Source: Siphonodentalium dalli (Eukaryota; Mollusca; Scaphopoda; Gadilida; Siphonodentaliidae). From it: a stretch of 64,000 nucleotides of DNA. Position 1 is the first letter of the stretch, and every line of letters begins with the position of its first letter. Positions 11,231-22,754 of the stretch are shown one piece after another. Where the stretch lies: contig CP136066.1 of the NCBI GenBank assembly GCA_032622095.1, positions 108,771,319 to 108,835,318 of the forward strand, written 5' to 3'. Both the position numbers and the translations under genes were made by a program. Below the pieces are notes generated by a model that worked only from the letters and a program-made list of their open reading frames with translations, ran no database searches and was not told the origin of the DNA.

Positions 11231-13606
11231 TAGATGCTCCTGTTATATAGTGAGTAATATATTCTCCTGTTATATAGTGAGTAATAGATGCTCCTGTTAT
11301 ATAGTGAGTAATATATTCTCCAGTTATATAGTGAGTAATAGATTCTCCTGTTATACAGTGAGTAATAGATTCTCCTGTTATATAGTGAGTAATATATTCT
11401 CCTGTTATATAGTGAGTAATATATTCTCCTGTTATATAGTGAGTAATAGATTCTCCTGTTATATAGTGAGTAATAGATTCTCCTGTTATATAGTGAGTAA
11501 TAGATTCTCCTGTTATATAGTGAGTAATAGATTCTCCTGTTATATAGTGAGTAATAGATTCTCCTGTTATATAGTGAGTAATAGATTCTCCTGTTATATA
11601 GTGAGTAATATATTCTCCTGTTATATAGTGAGTAATATATTCTCCTGTTATATAGTGAGTAATATATTCCCCTGTTATATAGTGAGTAATAGATTCTCCT
11701 GTTATATAGTGAGTAATAGATTCTCCTGTTATATAGTGAGTAATATATTCTCCTGTTATATAGTGAGTAATATATTCTCCTGTTATATAGTGAGTAATAG
11801 ATTCTCCTGTTATATAGTGAGTAATAGATTCTCCTGTTATATAGTGAGTAATATATTCTCCTGTTATATAGTGAGTAATAGATTCTCCTGTTATATAGTG
11901 AGTAATAGATTCTCCTGTTATATAGTGAGTAATAGATTCTCCTGTTATATAGTGAGTAATATATTCTCCTGTTATATAGTGAGTAATAGATTCTCCTGTT
12001 ATATAGTGAGTAATAGATTCTCCTGTTATATAGTGAGTAATAGATGCTCCTGTTATATAGTGAGTAATATATTCTCCTGTTATATAGTGAGTAATAGATT
12101 CTCCTGTTATATAGTGAGTAATATATTCTCCTGTTATATAGTGAGTAATAGATTCTCCTGTTATATATTGAGTAATAGATTCTCCTGTTATATAGTGAGT
12201 AATATATTCTCCTGTTATATAGTGAGTAATATATTCTCCTGTTATATAGTGAGTAATAGATTCTCCTGTTATATAGTGAGTAATAGATTCTCCTGTTATA
12301 TAGTGAGTAATAGATTCTCCTGTTATATAGTGAGTAATAGATTCTCCTGTTATATAGTGATTAATAGATTCTCCTGTTATATAGTGAGTAATATATTCTC
12401 CTGTTATGTAGTGAGTAATAGATTCTCCTGTTATATAGTGAGTAATAGATTCTCCTGTTATATAGTGAGTAATAGATTCTCCTGTTATATAGTGAGTAAT
12501 ATATTCTCCTGTTATATAGTGAGTAATATATTCTCCTGTTATATAGTGAGTAATAGATTCTCCTGTTATATAGTGAGTAATATATTCTCATGTTATATAG
12601 TGAGTAATAGATTCTCCTGTTATATAGTGAGTAATAGATTCTCCTGTTATATAGTGAGTAATATATTCTCCTGTTATATAGTGAGTAATAGATTCTCCTG
12701 TTATATAGTGAGTAATATATTCTCCTGTTATATAGTGAGTAATAGATGCTCCTGTTATATAGTGAGTAATATATTCTCCTGTTATATAGTGAGTAATAGA
12801 TGCTCCTGTTATGTAGTGAGTAATAGATTCTCCTGTTATGTAGTCAGTAATAGATGCTCCTGTTATGTAGTGAGTAATAGATTCTCCTGTTATGTAGTGA
12901 GTAATAGATGCTCCTGTTATATAGTGAGTAATAGATTCTCCTGTTATGTAGTGAGTAATAGATGCTCCTGTTATATAGTGAGTAATAGATTCTCCTGTTA
13001 TATAGTGAGTAATATATTCTCCTGTTATATAGTGAGTAATATATTCTCCTGTTATATAGTGAGTAATATATTCTCCTGTTATGTAGTGAGTAATATATTC
13101 TCCTGTTATATAGTGAGTAATAGATGCTCCTGTTATGTAGTGAGTAATAGATTCTCCTGTTATATAGTGAGTAATAGATGCTCCTGTTATGTAGTGAGTA
13201 ATAGATTCTCCTGTTATATAGTGAGTAATATATTCTCCTGTTATATAGTGAGTAATAGATGCTCCTGTTATATAGTGAGTAATAGATTCTCCTGTTATAT
13301 AGTGAGTAATAGATTCTCCTGTTATATAGTGAGTAATAGATTCTCCTGTTATATAGTGAGTAATAGATGCTCCTGTTATATAGTGAGTAATAGATGCTCC
13401 TGTTATATAGTGAGTAATAGATTCTCCTGTTATATAGTGAGTAATAGATTCTCCTGTTATATAGTGAGTAATAGATTCTCTTGTTATATAGTGAGTAATA
13501 TATTCTCCTGTTATATAGTGAGTAATATATTCTCCTGTTATATAGTGAGTAATAGATTCTCCTGTTATATAGTGAGTAATAGATTCTCCTGTTATATAGT
13601 GAGTAC
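11231..13606. repeat. 27-bp minisatellite, about 88 units
   Basis: The unit CTCCTGTTATATAGTGAGTA plus ATAGATT is repeated head to tail for 2.4 kb with almost no length variation. Substitutions are concentrated at three positions: AGA/ATA, TTC/TGC and TATATAG/TATGTAG. Rare private changes also occur, such as a C-to-T in one unit near 13480. Because 27 is divisible by 3 and one frame of the unit lacks a stop, a frame of 789 codons stays open (11250-13619) and reads as repeats of nine residues. I regard that frame as a consequence of unit length. The high homogeneity suggests recent expansion or ongoing homogenisation. Confidence 0.97.
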
Positions 13607-14370
13607 TGCAATCCGCTGATTCAATCGGATTGAAAACAAGGCAACTTACTCCATTATAAGTGTACAGTGTGTAGACAATAAATTGTTACTTGGCTGTTCC
13701 GGGTGTGGTGCACATGGGGAACAACATTTAATATGGACAGTTGAAAACCACTAACATACCTCTTTGTCACTTCGGTAAGTATTCTGTCATGGTTAATGGA
13801 CCAACTACTAGAATTCGTAAACTAGATGGTTGGGGCCGCAGGCCGATACCATTTTGTTGACGAATGTCCAGTTGCGGGTCCATTAACCGACTTAAAACAC
13901 CGTTCTATAATATACAAGGGAGATTGCATTTAATTGCATTTATACAGATGAAATATTCCGATACATCCTGATACATCTCGATAAATGAGGCTTTACGAAC
14001 ATTTTTCTGGGAACAAAATAGTACTTGGCAAAACCACACCCATAAAATATTTGTTTTGTGCCATACATAGCATAGTATAATATACACGTAATATAATATA
14101 TACATGTATCTGTATTTTGGGCACGTATGAATTTTAGGATATGTTTTGCCTCAATCTCATTATTGTTTCCAGAAGAAAATCAACTCTATCTCGGATGCTT
14201 CAATGTGATAGATACCCCCGGATATGCAAATTAACAGGGTGTCTCTGCCGAATATAGGAAATGGATTACGTGGTTTTCATAAGCAATATGCAGGTTTTTG
14301 TTATTATGGGCGGGTGCAAAGAAGCGAACTATTGTTCTGATAGATGTCCCCGTGAGAGCTCGCGTTGTGC
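13607..14370. other. Unassigned DNA with one imperfect hairpin
   Basis: GGTTAATGGACC near 13791 and its reverse complement near 13891 bracket a roughly 100-bp imperfect hairpin, with GAATTCGT and ACGAATG inside. No gene is visible in the rest. Confidence 0.4.
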
Positions 14371-14961
14371 ACGATGGACTCGAAAACGGCCGAACCGATT
14401 TCGATGAAACTTGGTATGTGGGGGTACTTTCGGCCGGGGAGTGGCATAGGCCTATTAATTTGCCCGTGCGACGTAACCTTGACCTTGAAATCGGGTCATT
14501 TCAAGGTCAAACGCCCGAGTATCACGGGATTTCGATGAAAATTAGTGTCCAGGGATACTTTCGTATGGGGAGTGTCATAAGCCTATTCAGTTGCCCGTGC
14601 GACGTGACCTTGACCTTGAAATCGGGTCAATTCAAGGTCAAATCGCGAATTTTGATGGGATTTCGACGAAATTTGATACATAGGGTTACTTTTGTCCACT
14701 GAGTCTTTTGGACGGGTCAAATCGTGACCCCGACCTGACATTGACCTTCAAAATGATCAATTCAAGGTCAAATCGGGTAAAACCGGATGGATTTCGACGG
14801 GTACTTTTGTCGGGTACTTTTGTCCGGGCAGTGTTTTGGACGGGTCAAATCGTGACCCCACCTGACCTTGACCTTCAAAATGGACAATTCAAGGTCAAAT
14901 CGCGCAATTCGCCGAAAAGTACAGGGGAAATAGCCCGGACGAAGTCGGGTCCACCAGCTAG
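14371..14961 (+). mobile_element. Helitron-like element E1, type 2, 5'-truncated
   Basis: Homology to E6 begins near GATGGACTCGAAAACGGCC and includes several TTGACCTTGAAATCGGGTCA and TTCAAGGTCAAAT blocks. The 3' end has the inverted pair GCCCGGAC/GTCGGGT, then CCACCAG and CTAG at 14958-14961. The next base starts another element directly. The expected TC-starting 5' end is missing. No protein is encoded, so movement would need an enzyme supplied in trans. Confidence 0.8.
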
Positions 14962-15122
14962 TCTCATATATATTTTGAAGACCTCTGTTTGTCTGTATGA
15001 TTGTCTGTATGTATGTCATTGATACAAATCTACGATTCTCGACCGATCGGGACGAAACTTGGTACGTGTGTAGTTTGACCAGGCGGTCGTCGTTATCGTA
15101 TTGGCGAGCCCGTGCGACGCCA
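14962..15122 (+). mobile_element. Helitron-like element E2, type 1, 5' part only
   Basis: It starts TCTCATATATATTTTGAAGA immediately after the CTAG of E1. The TCTG/TATG microsatellite and the CGACCGATCGGGACGAAACT block follow. It stops after CGACGCCA, where a complete element (E3) begins with TC after that A. It therefore looks like a 5' fragment cut off at the E3 insertion. Confidence 0.75.
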
Positions 15123-15750
15123 TCTCATATATATTTTGGAGACCTCTGTCTGTATGTTTGTTTGTATGTTTGTTTGTCATTAATACAAATCTACGATTCT
15201 CGACCGATCGGGACGAAACTTGGTACGTGTGTGTAGTTTGACCAGGCGGTGGTCGTTGTCGTATTGGCGAGCCCGTGCGACGCCCGTGCAGCGCATGCGC
15301 AGACGAGATCTCGGAAACGGGTGGAGCTATCGACTTGAAATTTGGTATGTGAATGTATCTTGCCCCGAATACGAATTTTATCGGATCGCCGAGCCCGTGC
15401 GACGCCAGCTTCGCGCATGCGCAGACGAGATCTCGGAAACGGGTAGAGCTATCGACTTGAAATTTGGTATGTGAATGTATCTTGTCCCGGATACGAATTT
15501 TATCGGGTCGCCGAGCCCGTGCGACGCCAGCTTCGCGCATGCGCAGACGAGATCTCGGAAACGGGTGGAGCTATCGACTTGAAATTTGGTATGTGAATGT
15601 ATCTTGTCCCGGATACGAATTTTATCGGGTCGCCGGGCCCGTGCGACACCAGCTTCGCGCATGCGCAGACCAGATCTCGGAAACGGGTGGAGCTATCGAC
15701 TTGAAATTTGGTTTTTGAATAGCCCGGACAACGTCGGGCTCATCGGCTAG
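15123..15750 (+). mobile_element. Helitron-like element E3, type 1, complete ends
   Basis: The 5' end is A|TCTCATATATATTTT. The order is microsatellite, CGACCGATCGGGACGAAACT block, then four copies of a core repeat with a period of 122 bp. Markers at 15304, 15426, 15548 and 15670 give the spacing, and each core carries GAGATCTCGGAAACGGG and CGCATGCGCAGAC. The 3' end has AGCCCG...CGGGCT as a stem, then CATCGGCTAG. Short length, tandem core, 3' hairpin and CTAG fit non-autonomous Helitron-like elements of the kind described in bivalves. Confidence 0.85.
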
Positions 15751-16312
15751 TCTCATATATATTTTGAAGACCTTGGTTTGTCTGTATGTTTGTCTGTATG
15801 TATGTCATTTATACAAATATACGATTCTCGACCGATCGGGACGAAACTTGGTGCGTGTGTGTAGTTTGACCAGGCCGTCGTCGTTGTCGCATTGGCGATC
15901 CCGTGCGACGCCCGTGCAGCGCATGCGCAGACGAGATCTCGGAAATGGGTGGAGCTATCGACTTGAAATTTGCTATGTGAATGTATCTTGCCCCGGATAC
16001 GAATTTTATCGGGTCGCCGAGCCCGTGCGGCGCCAGCTTCGCGCATACGCAGACGAGATCTCGAAACGGGTGGAGCTATCGACTTGAAATTTGGTATGTG
16101 AATGTATCTTGCTCCGGATACGAATTTTATCGGGTCGCCGAGCCCGTGCGACGCCAGCTTCGCGCATGCGCAGACCAGATCTTGGAAACGGATAGAGCTA
16201 TCGACTTGAAATTTGGTTTTTGAATAGCCCGGACAACGTCGGGCTGGATAGAGATATCGACTTGAAATTTGGTTTTTTGAATAGCCCGGACAACGTCGGG
16301 CTCATCGGCTAG
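15751..16312 (+). mobile_element. Helitron-like element E4, type 1
   Basis: It begins TCTCATATATATTTTGAAGA directly after the CTAG of E3, with no host base between. It has about three core repeats. The hairpin end occurs twice, at about 16225-16245 and again before the final CTAG at 16309-16312, so a tail of about 55 bp has been duplicated. Confidence 0.85.
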
Positions 16313-16701
16313 TCTCCTATATATTTTGAAGACCTCTGTTTGTCCGTCTGTATGTCTGTCTGTCTGTATGTATGTCATTCATACAACTCTACGATTCTCG
16401 ACCGATCGGGACGAAACTTGGTACGTGTGTGTAGTTTGACCAGGCGGTCGTCAACGTCGTATTGGCGAGCCCGTTCGGCGCCCGCTTCGCGCATGCGCAG
16501 ACGAGATCTCGGAAACGGGTGGAGCTATCGACTTGAAATTTGGTATGTGAATGTATCTTGCCCCGGATATGAATTTTATCGGGTCGCCGAGCCCGTGCGA
16601 CACCAGCTTCGCGCATGCGCAGACCAGATCTCGGAAACTGGTAGAGCTATCTACTTGAAATTTGGTTTTTGAATAGCCCGGACGTCGGGCTCATCGGCTA
16701 G
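16313..16701 (+). mobile_element. Helitron-like element E5, type 1, short
   Basis: It begins TCTCCTATATATTTTGAAGA directly after the CTAG of E4. Only two core repeats are present. The hairpin loop is shortened (CCCGGACGTCGGGCT) relative to E3 and E4. It ends CTAG at 16698-16701. Confidence 0.85.
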
Positions 16702-17253
16702 TCTATTATATATTTTGGGAGATCTGTGTGTGTATGTGTCTGTCTGTTCGCGATGGACTCGAAAACGGCCGAGCCGATTTCGATGAAACTTGGTATGTGG
16801 GGGTACTTTCGGCCGGGGAGTGGCATGGGCCTGTTAATTTGCCTGTGCGACGTGACCTTGATTTTGAAATCGGGTCATTTCAAGGTCAAACGCCCGAGTA
16901 TCACGGGATTTCGATGAAAATTAGTGTCTAGGGATACTTTCGTATGGGGAGTGTCGTAAGCCAATTCAAGGTCAAATCGCGAAATTCGCCGAAAAGCAGA
17001 GGGGAAACAGCCCGGACGAAGTCGGGTCCACATGACCTTCAAAATGATCAATTCGAGGTCAAATCTGGTAAAACCGGATGGATTTCAACGGATACTTTTG
17101 TCGGGTACTTTTGTCCGGGCAGTGTTTTGGACGGGTCAAATCGTGACCCCACCTCACCTTGACCTTCAAAATGGACAATTCAAGGTCAAATCGCGCAATT
17201 CGCATGAAAAGCAGAGGGGAAACAGCCCGGACGAGGTCGGGTCCACCAGCTAG
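16702..17253 (+). mobile_element. Helitron-like element E6, type 2
   Basis: It begins TCTATTATATATTTTGGGAG directly after the CTAG of E5, followed by a TGTG/TCTG microsatellite and GATGGACTCGAAAACGGCC. The interior lacks the 122-bp core and instead carries TGACCTTGA and TCAAGGTCAA blocks. The 3' end is GCCCGGACGAGGTCGGGT, CCACCAG, then CTAG followed by T. Types 1 and 2 share the end design but not the interior. Confidence 0.85.
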
Positions 17254-17395
17254 TTATGATATAAAACATGATATAAAGTGCTCACTCCGAGAAAGAGAAG
17301 GCCGTGATAGACCAAATGAGCTGGGTTTTAATAGAGTATGGGGTGCGTATGGTATTTCGTGTTTGTATTGACATATTTTTATCCTCGGACACCAA

Positions 17396-18027
17396 AGGGG
17401 TACTGTACACAGAGATAGGCAATTTTTTTATTTACTCCCATTGACATAACTTTCAAGTTAGATTGTGTTCGTGTTATATGAGTTTCGTATAAACCTAATT
17501 TAGCGACGAAAATATTGATCTTGGAAATAAAAATATTACGATTTCAAACTACGCGCCATGTTTTTGACCTTCACCGGAGAAGACGCAGGTTGCAGGATGA
17601 ACCGGAAGTTCAATTGATGCCTGCAATCTCTTCCATCGAACAATCTCACCCCCTATAAAAATACTTGACGCTTTATGAATCTTGTTTCTTCTCTTTTTTT
17701 CCAAATTGATTATAGCGGGACTTCCTTTTGCATGTAACATGTTTTGTTCGCAACTCAATAATGTTCGTCGTAAGCGGCCGTCGATAAAAGACACCCAACA
17801 TGTGAGATTTCAAGAACGGTAACTCGTAATGGCATAATTCGCCATTTTATGACTCCAGCCATAAATTCATTTATATTAAATAATTCAATTTGACTTTTAT
17901 GATAGCCTGTTAACCGGAACGTTTTCAATAGACATCGTCGACTCAAATACGTTATTTTAAAATATAATATTGATATTAGATCGCAATTGTTACCGGAAAT
18001 TTATTGAAATTGGCGTACAGTACCCCT
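17396..18027. mobile_element. TTAA-type MITE, family M1
   Basis: The ends AGGGGTACTGTACAC and, reverse-complemented, AGGGGTACTGTACGC are inverted. The right side is followed by TTAA; the left flank is the degenerate CCAA. About 130 bp of the right half matches the left half of the 46492 copy in opposite orientation (for example CAATAAATT.CCG and GCGATCTAATATC). No transposase is present. A TTAA target is used by piggyBac- and Kolobok-type transposases; the sequence does not decide between them. Confidence 0.8.
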
Positions 18028-19473
18028 TTAACCTTGAAAATGTAGGCTGCAGTGCTCATCTTCTTCTTCATTGAAAAGTAAGACAAGTATATAGTTAGTC
18101 AGGTATAACATTTCAAAGGTTTAACATTCAATTATCCTTGACTATTACAGCCGAGGAAAGTAATTTCAAGCAAGTTTGACACACAATTGTTGAAATAGGC
18201 ATATTTTAATATGAAATACAATGAAGTTGAGAATCATCCCGCCGACGCTAGCCTGATCGCGGTATATCACGCTCATCATATTTGAATAAAATGGTTTTTG
18301 AAACACATAGACCACAAATGTTTACACACATTATGTAATTCAGTGCTCAAGAATAAGGAAAGGACTTTTTGTTATAGCCGAGCATGATTGATGCGTTTTC
18401 ATTGGATTCTGACATGTATTCCATAAATTCTCTTGAATCATGATAAAGTTGAAAACCACATTGCTGATAACCCCATGTTTATTTGTGGAAGTCTTGTGGA
18501 AGATGCAGGACACTTTTTCGTGTATTGTTTCGTGTATTCGCCCCAAACGCATACAACTGCTACCTGATATGAAATCCTTTCAAGTCGTGTCATGGTATGT
18601 TCTCTTAAAAGGAGAATTGTATTATGATTGAAACAGCTTTAATTTCATAAGTTCTTCTGGAAGATTTGGGTCGTGCAGCGAATGATCGAGTTCGGATCAA
18701 ATGATGACCCCTTGTCACAACACCACACACAATGTCATGTCCCCTCAACGCTCTTCTATATTCCAAACTCTTTACCACCATCTATAAATTTCTGCTATCA
18801 GTTACCAAACTATGTATTTCTTTATATCACATGAAACCCCTATTATATCATTAGAAAGCCATTACATATTTCCTTATATCTCACTGGTGACGAATAGCCG
18901 CGTTCTTACCGGGATACTTGGCATCGCGCTAACAAAATTACATCGCGGATTAATATTATTTCGAGAAGCCGCCCTTGACACCAATACCAGACATTGCAAA
19001 ATGATTGCTTTTTTCATTACAGTTCAAATATTGTCCAACTTCGTTGCACTACCAAAATAGGCACAAAAAAGAGGCAAATTGGTGAACTATATTTTTTGTT
19101 GCAAGCCGAAGCGCGCAATACTGTCGAATGCAGCTGTGAAGCGTCTCAGCCAACGCCGTGCGTGTATGCATTTTACATGTTTTTTTCAGCTTCTTTTAAA
19201 GATTTTGATTTGTTAAAAAGGCATATAGCTCTTGTTATTTGCTTGTGATATACAAGATCTTCAACTCGTTATGTTGGGATAAAAGATTTTATGAAAATCT
19301 CTTTGACCCCAAAACAAGTCACATTTTGGATGAACCGCTATTGCACAATCTGGTTGCTGGGTTGAGATTGAGAATGGTATACATCGATTATTATCAAGGT
19401 GGTTATTTTTTCGGCATGCACCCACAATTGTGCATTTGGAAACAGACCCCACCTCAGGTAGCTTCTGACTTCT
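18028..19473. other. Unassigned DNA
   Basis: Unique-looking AT-rich sequence. Several frames of 60-85 codons overlap on both strands and none resembles a known protein. Confidence 0.4.
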
Positions 19474-19843
19474 GGAACTTTTTGAAGTTTTAACAGGGAA
19501 CCTTATGAAGTCGAAAAAATAACGCAGGGAATATATTTTTCTTAGTTATTATCTGTTCCTTAGCAATGTATTTCACTGAAGGTGAAGTTCCCAACTCGAA
19601 ATTGCATGCTTTTCTGTGACTCGATATCGTAATAAACAGAATTAATTACCCAGGAGAAATTCCACAATTTTAAGCGACGCATAGCATAATCGCCACAAAG
19701 TCACTTAAATTGTGAAATTTCGGACCTTAATTCACCTATACAGAGAAGAATATTATTAAGCAACGGATTATAACTAATAACTATATTCCGCGCGTTACTT
19801 TTTCAACTTCGTTAGGTTCCCTGTCAGAACTTCAAAAAGTTGC
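19474..19843. mobile_element. Foldback MITE, family F, copy 2
   Basis: GGAACTTTTTGAAGTTTTAA on the left is matched by the reverse complement of the right end (AACTTCAAAAAGTTGC), and the match continues inward through CAGGGAACCT and GAAGT.GAAAAA.TAACGC for about 70 bp. The interior shares blocks with 10170 and 20708. The flanking target duplication is unclear. Confidence 0.75.
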
Positions 19844-20707
19844 AAGGTTTTGTACTGGCGGATTATGATCTCAATGGGAATTAGCCACAGTATAGTTCAT
19901 GGCATATGAATACATGCTTGGTTGAAATTGACCCGAGCTATTGTGGGTACAGCTTACACGGTGGTTACTTATTCTGACAGCTCTTATTTGTTTTCTACGT
20001 CAGCTGGTATGTGGTTCCCACACAATGAGAACAACGTGACATTGCAATCTAAATTTCTCATCGAAACCAACAATTATTTTAATTTTTAATTCTCGTGTGC
20101 AACCAGCCCCTCAATCATCTTTCAATTCATCTATGTATTACGAAGCGTACCTCATATTGCTCGGGTATAACATCCGAGTAAATACCTGCAATAAAGTACA
20201 TGGTACTCAATACAATGGGGAAACCTGAGTTCAGTTTATTACACGCTTGACACATTTTCACCTTTTAAATTTATCAAATTACACCTTGAGTTTACTAATT
20301 TAAGTTGATATATAAGATTGGAATTGTGTGCTATATATACGTGCATAAGCTACTCTGATGAGAAGAAAATATTTTTGAAACTTGTTTATCTTGGTTATTT
20401 TCGCCGCGAAGAAACATATCAGTCACTTAGTCTAGTTATCTGCTCAACATTTCAACTCTTCCGCGGACAGGAGTATAGGTACGTACACAAACTAATTCAT
20501 ATACTGGTTTTCTGTTGTTAACATTCGCAAGTATGTATATATATATACGTTGAGCAGTGTGGTAGTGTCATGCAGGGAAACTTACAGGATTGGAGCCTGA
20601 GGGCCCATTGGCGGTTTGAAGAAGGATCATGTCATCAATCTATACGCTGGCGACGATTGTAGAGATCATATCGACAAGTACAAAACCTGTGAACTATTTA
20701 ATGTTGT
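19844..20707. other. Unassigned DNA
   Basis: No gene or repeat that I can support. A short (AT)n stretch lies near 20537. Confidence 0.35.
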
Positions 20708-20960
20708 GACTGGGAACTTTATAACATCAATACAATAACGCATATAATATTTTCTTTGTTAATACCTGTTCCTTACTAATGTATTCCACCGTATGTGAAG
20801 GTCCAACTCGATATTGCATAATTTAGGCTACTTTTGTGAGCTGATTGCGTTCTGCGTCGCTCACAATCATGAAATTTCCCCGGGTAATCTATTCAATATT
20901 TATCATGCAATCGGCTCACAAAAAAATGCCCAAAATCACTGAAAAGATAACGAACGAGAT
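20708..20960. repeat. Family F repeat, copy 3, partial
   Basis: It begins CTGGGAACTTTATAACATCA and shares TTAATACCTGTTCCTTA, CAACTCGATATTGCAT and CAATCGGCTCACAAAA with 10170-10545. The far terminal arm is missing or degraded, so it is probably truncated. Confidence 0.65.
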
Positions 20961-22422
20961 ATGAATCTGTACAGGGGTCAATACTATGAACAATTTTATA
21001 CCTGTAAATACAAATTGTATTTATTAATTTGTAATTACAAATTTGTGTTAACTATCACAGTGGATTCATAGTACAGGGAAAATTTAGCCGTATTATTGTA
21101 ATACCTTAGACTGGGCGAGAGGTGAAACCCCTAAAACGCAGCTGTAAAACTTGGAAAAAACTAACTCACCACTCTGCTCCCATGCACCCCTTATCAGTGT
21201 TATCTGAATACGATACCTATGCAAAGTGCATTTGTTGAGAGTTATACTGCAGATAACTTAGAACGTGCTTATTTTTGCTTTATAAAAATTTGTGGCCTAT
21301 TTTAATATTAGTTGGCCTTGTTCGCCGTTGCCCCATGCAGTTGGGCAATCCAAAACCGGGAATACTCCTCAAATATATAACATCTTGTAATGTGAAAATG
21401 TTCTCATTAGGCTCTTACGTGATTTTTTAATTGTAATTAGTGGTGCATGATGTTTATCATACATGTAGCTACTTCATTAATATGGCCAACCACTCAGTGC
21501 TCGGTTGCGATTTCCGTGAACTTTTTCATCTCAAAACACAATCCTTCCCGAAACAACTGATTAATAATAAAAATATGATTATGCCGATTAATGGCAGCTC
21601 GTTTTCAAGAACAAATGTGCCAGTGAGGATTTTTGCATCCACAGTTTGAGCAATGCTCTTTCAGATAAAATTAAAATCAACACGACAGTGGTAATCTATA
21701 TTTTCACTGATAGGTCATGAAGAATGGTACCAGATTGAGCCAAATCATTGGGTAGCCAATAGAAGACCATGGCTGTTCACCACACCTTGCAACGACACTC
21801 TCTGTTTTGGAATTATACACGTTTGATTTTAACGTGTCAAGATGATCTGTTTCCACCTTAATTGACTTCCCTATGCTAGCCGTCATGATTTTTGTCGTTT
21901 AAATGTCGATTATCTGAGTTCGTGATAAAATTTTGATGACATGAAAATTGCCAATTGCTAAACTGTATAAATTTGTCACTCGCTTTTTTTTCAACATTAT
22001 ACTGTCTGGCAGCTTCTCATCGTCAAAATATTTCCCGCCATGAGAATGGCAGCTACCCGATTACCCTCTGTTCGAGATTACCCCGCGTTCGTGAATACAC
22101 CACTCTCCCCTAATATCGACTACTATGGGTGTGTTCCATATAATGCTGTGTCTCCAGTATGGGCGGCCATTCGGTCGGAAATTACATGAAATAAAAGTTA
22201 ATATTATAAACTAATATATTATTCAAAGTCAACTAATATTATCATTCTTCTATCGTGTCAATTATCTTACATACAATATTATTTGGCATATACATGGGGT
22301 AGTGGTGGTACAGGTGGGTAGATTTCTTTTCAACTTCAACAAAACAGACAACAGAAGGAATTGACATTATAACCCTTGACCACAGTTGTTGGAAATTTGT
22401 GTCAAAAACCCCGAAAAAATTT
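20961..22422. other. Unassigned DNA upstream of the NHL-repeat gene
   Basis: No gene is recognised. Nothing here can be called a promoter with confidence. Confidence 0.35.
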
Positions 22423-22474
22423 AATATCTACACCTATATGCTATATACTATACACGTATAGGGGTGTAGATATT
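22423..22474. repeat. Short AT-rich hairpin
   Basis: AATATCTACACC and GGTGTAGATATT form a 12-bp perfect stem around a TATA-rich loop, about 220 bp upstream of the gene's start codon. Function unknown. Confidence 0.5.
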
Positions 22475-22696
22475 TATTTTGTTCAACAACATCTGTGACC
22501 TCGACAGACAAGCGGTTACCATTTCATGCAGTTGGTTGCATGTTTATTTTTGGAAATACGATTGATTATTTCAGAGCGAGAGAATCGGCATTCTAACATC
22601 AGAGAAGATTGTCTTTGACCAGCAGATTAGACAGACCCAACGCCCATTCACGTGATGTACATGTAGGTTGTCAGCTCGAAGAACAGCATTGACAAC

Positions 22697-22754
22697 ATGA
22701 GTACGAGCAATGAGAATGACGTGGTAATGGTCATGAATCCAGTGGATCTTGAAG
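22697..22754 (+). CDS. NHL-repeat protein, coding exon 1
   Basis: This exon encodes residues 1-19 (starting MSTSNENDVV) plus the first base of codon 20. The ATG at 22697 is preceded by an in-frame TAG at 22664-22666 with no intervening ATG, which supports the start unless an upstream intron lies between. The exon ends GAAG|GTGAGA, a strong donor at 22755, and leaves phase 1, which fits exon 2. An E-box-like CACGTG lies at 22649. The short acidic leader has no signal-peptide hydrophobic core, so a cytoplasmic or nuclear protein is expected. The exon is short, so its membership rests on phase agreement and donor quality, not on homology. Confidence 0.65.

Noticed and set aside
11231-13606. CRISPR array
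   Set aside because: Units are contiguous with no unique spacers and the context is animal DNA.
11250-13619. A large repetitive protein gene
   Set aside because: The open frame is explained by a 27-bp unit with one stop-free frame; there is no domain, signal peptide or splice structure, and the minus strand is also open for long stretches.
14997-16672. Overlapping frames with Arg/Cys-rich repeats in the Helitron-like arrays, and their mirror at 43547-45832
   Set aside because: They are readings of the 122-bp cores on both strands. The period is not a multiple of 3 and the frames break with each copy-number change.
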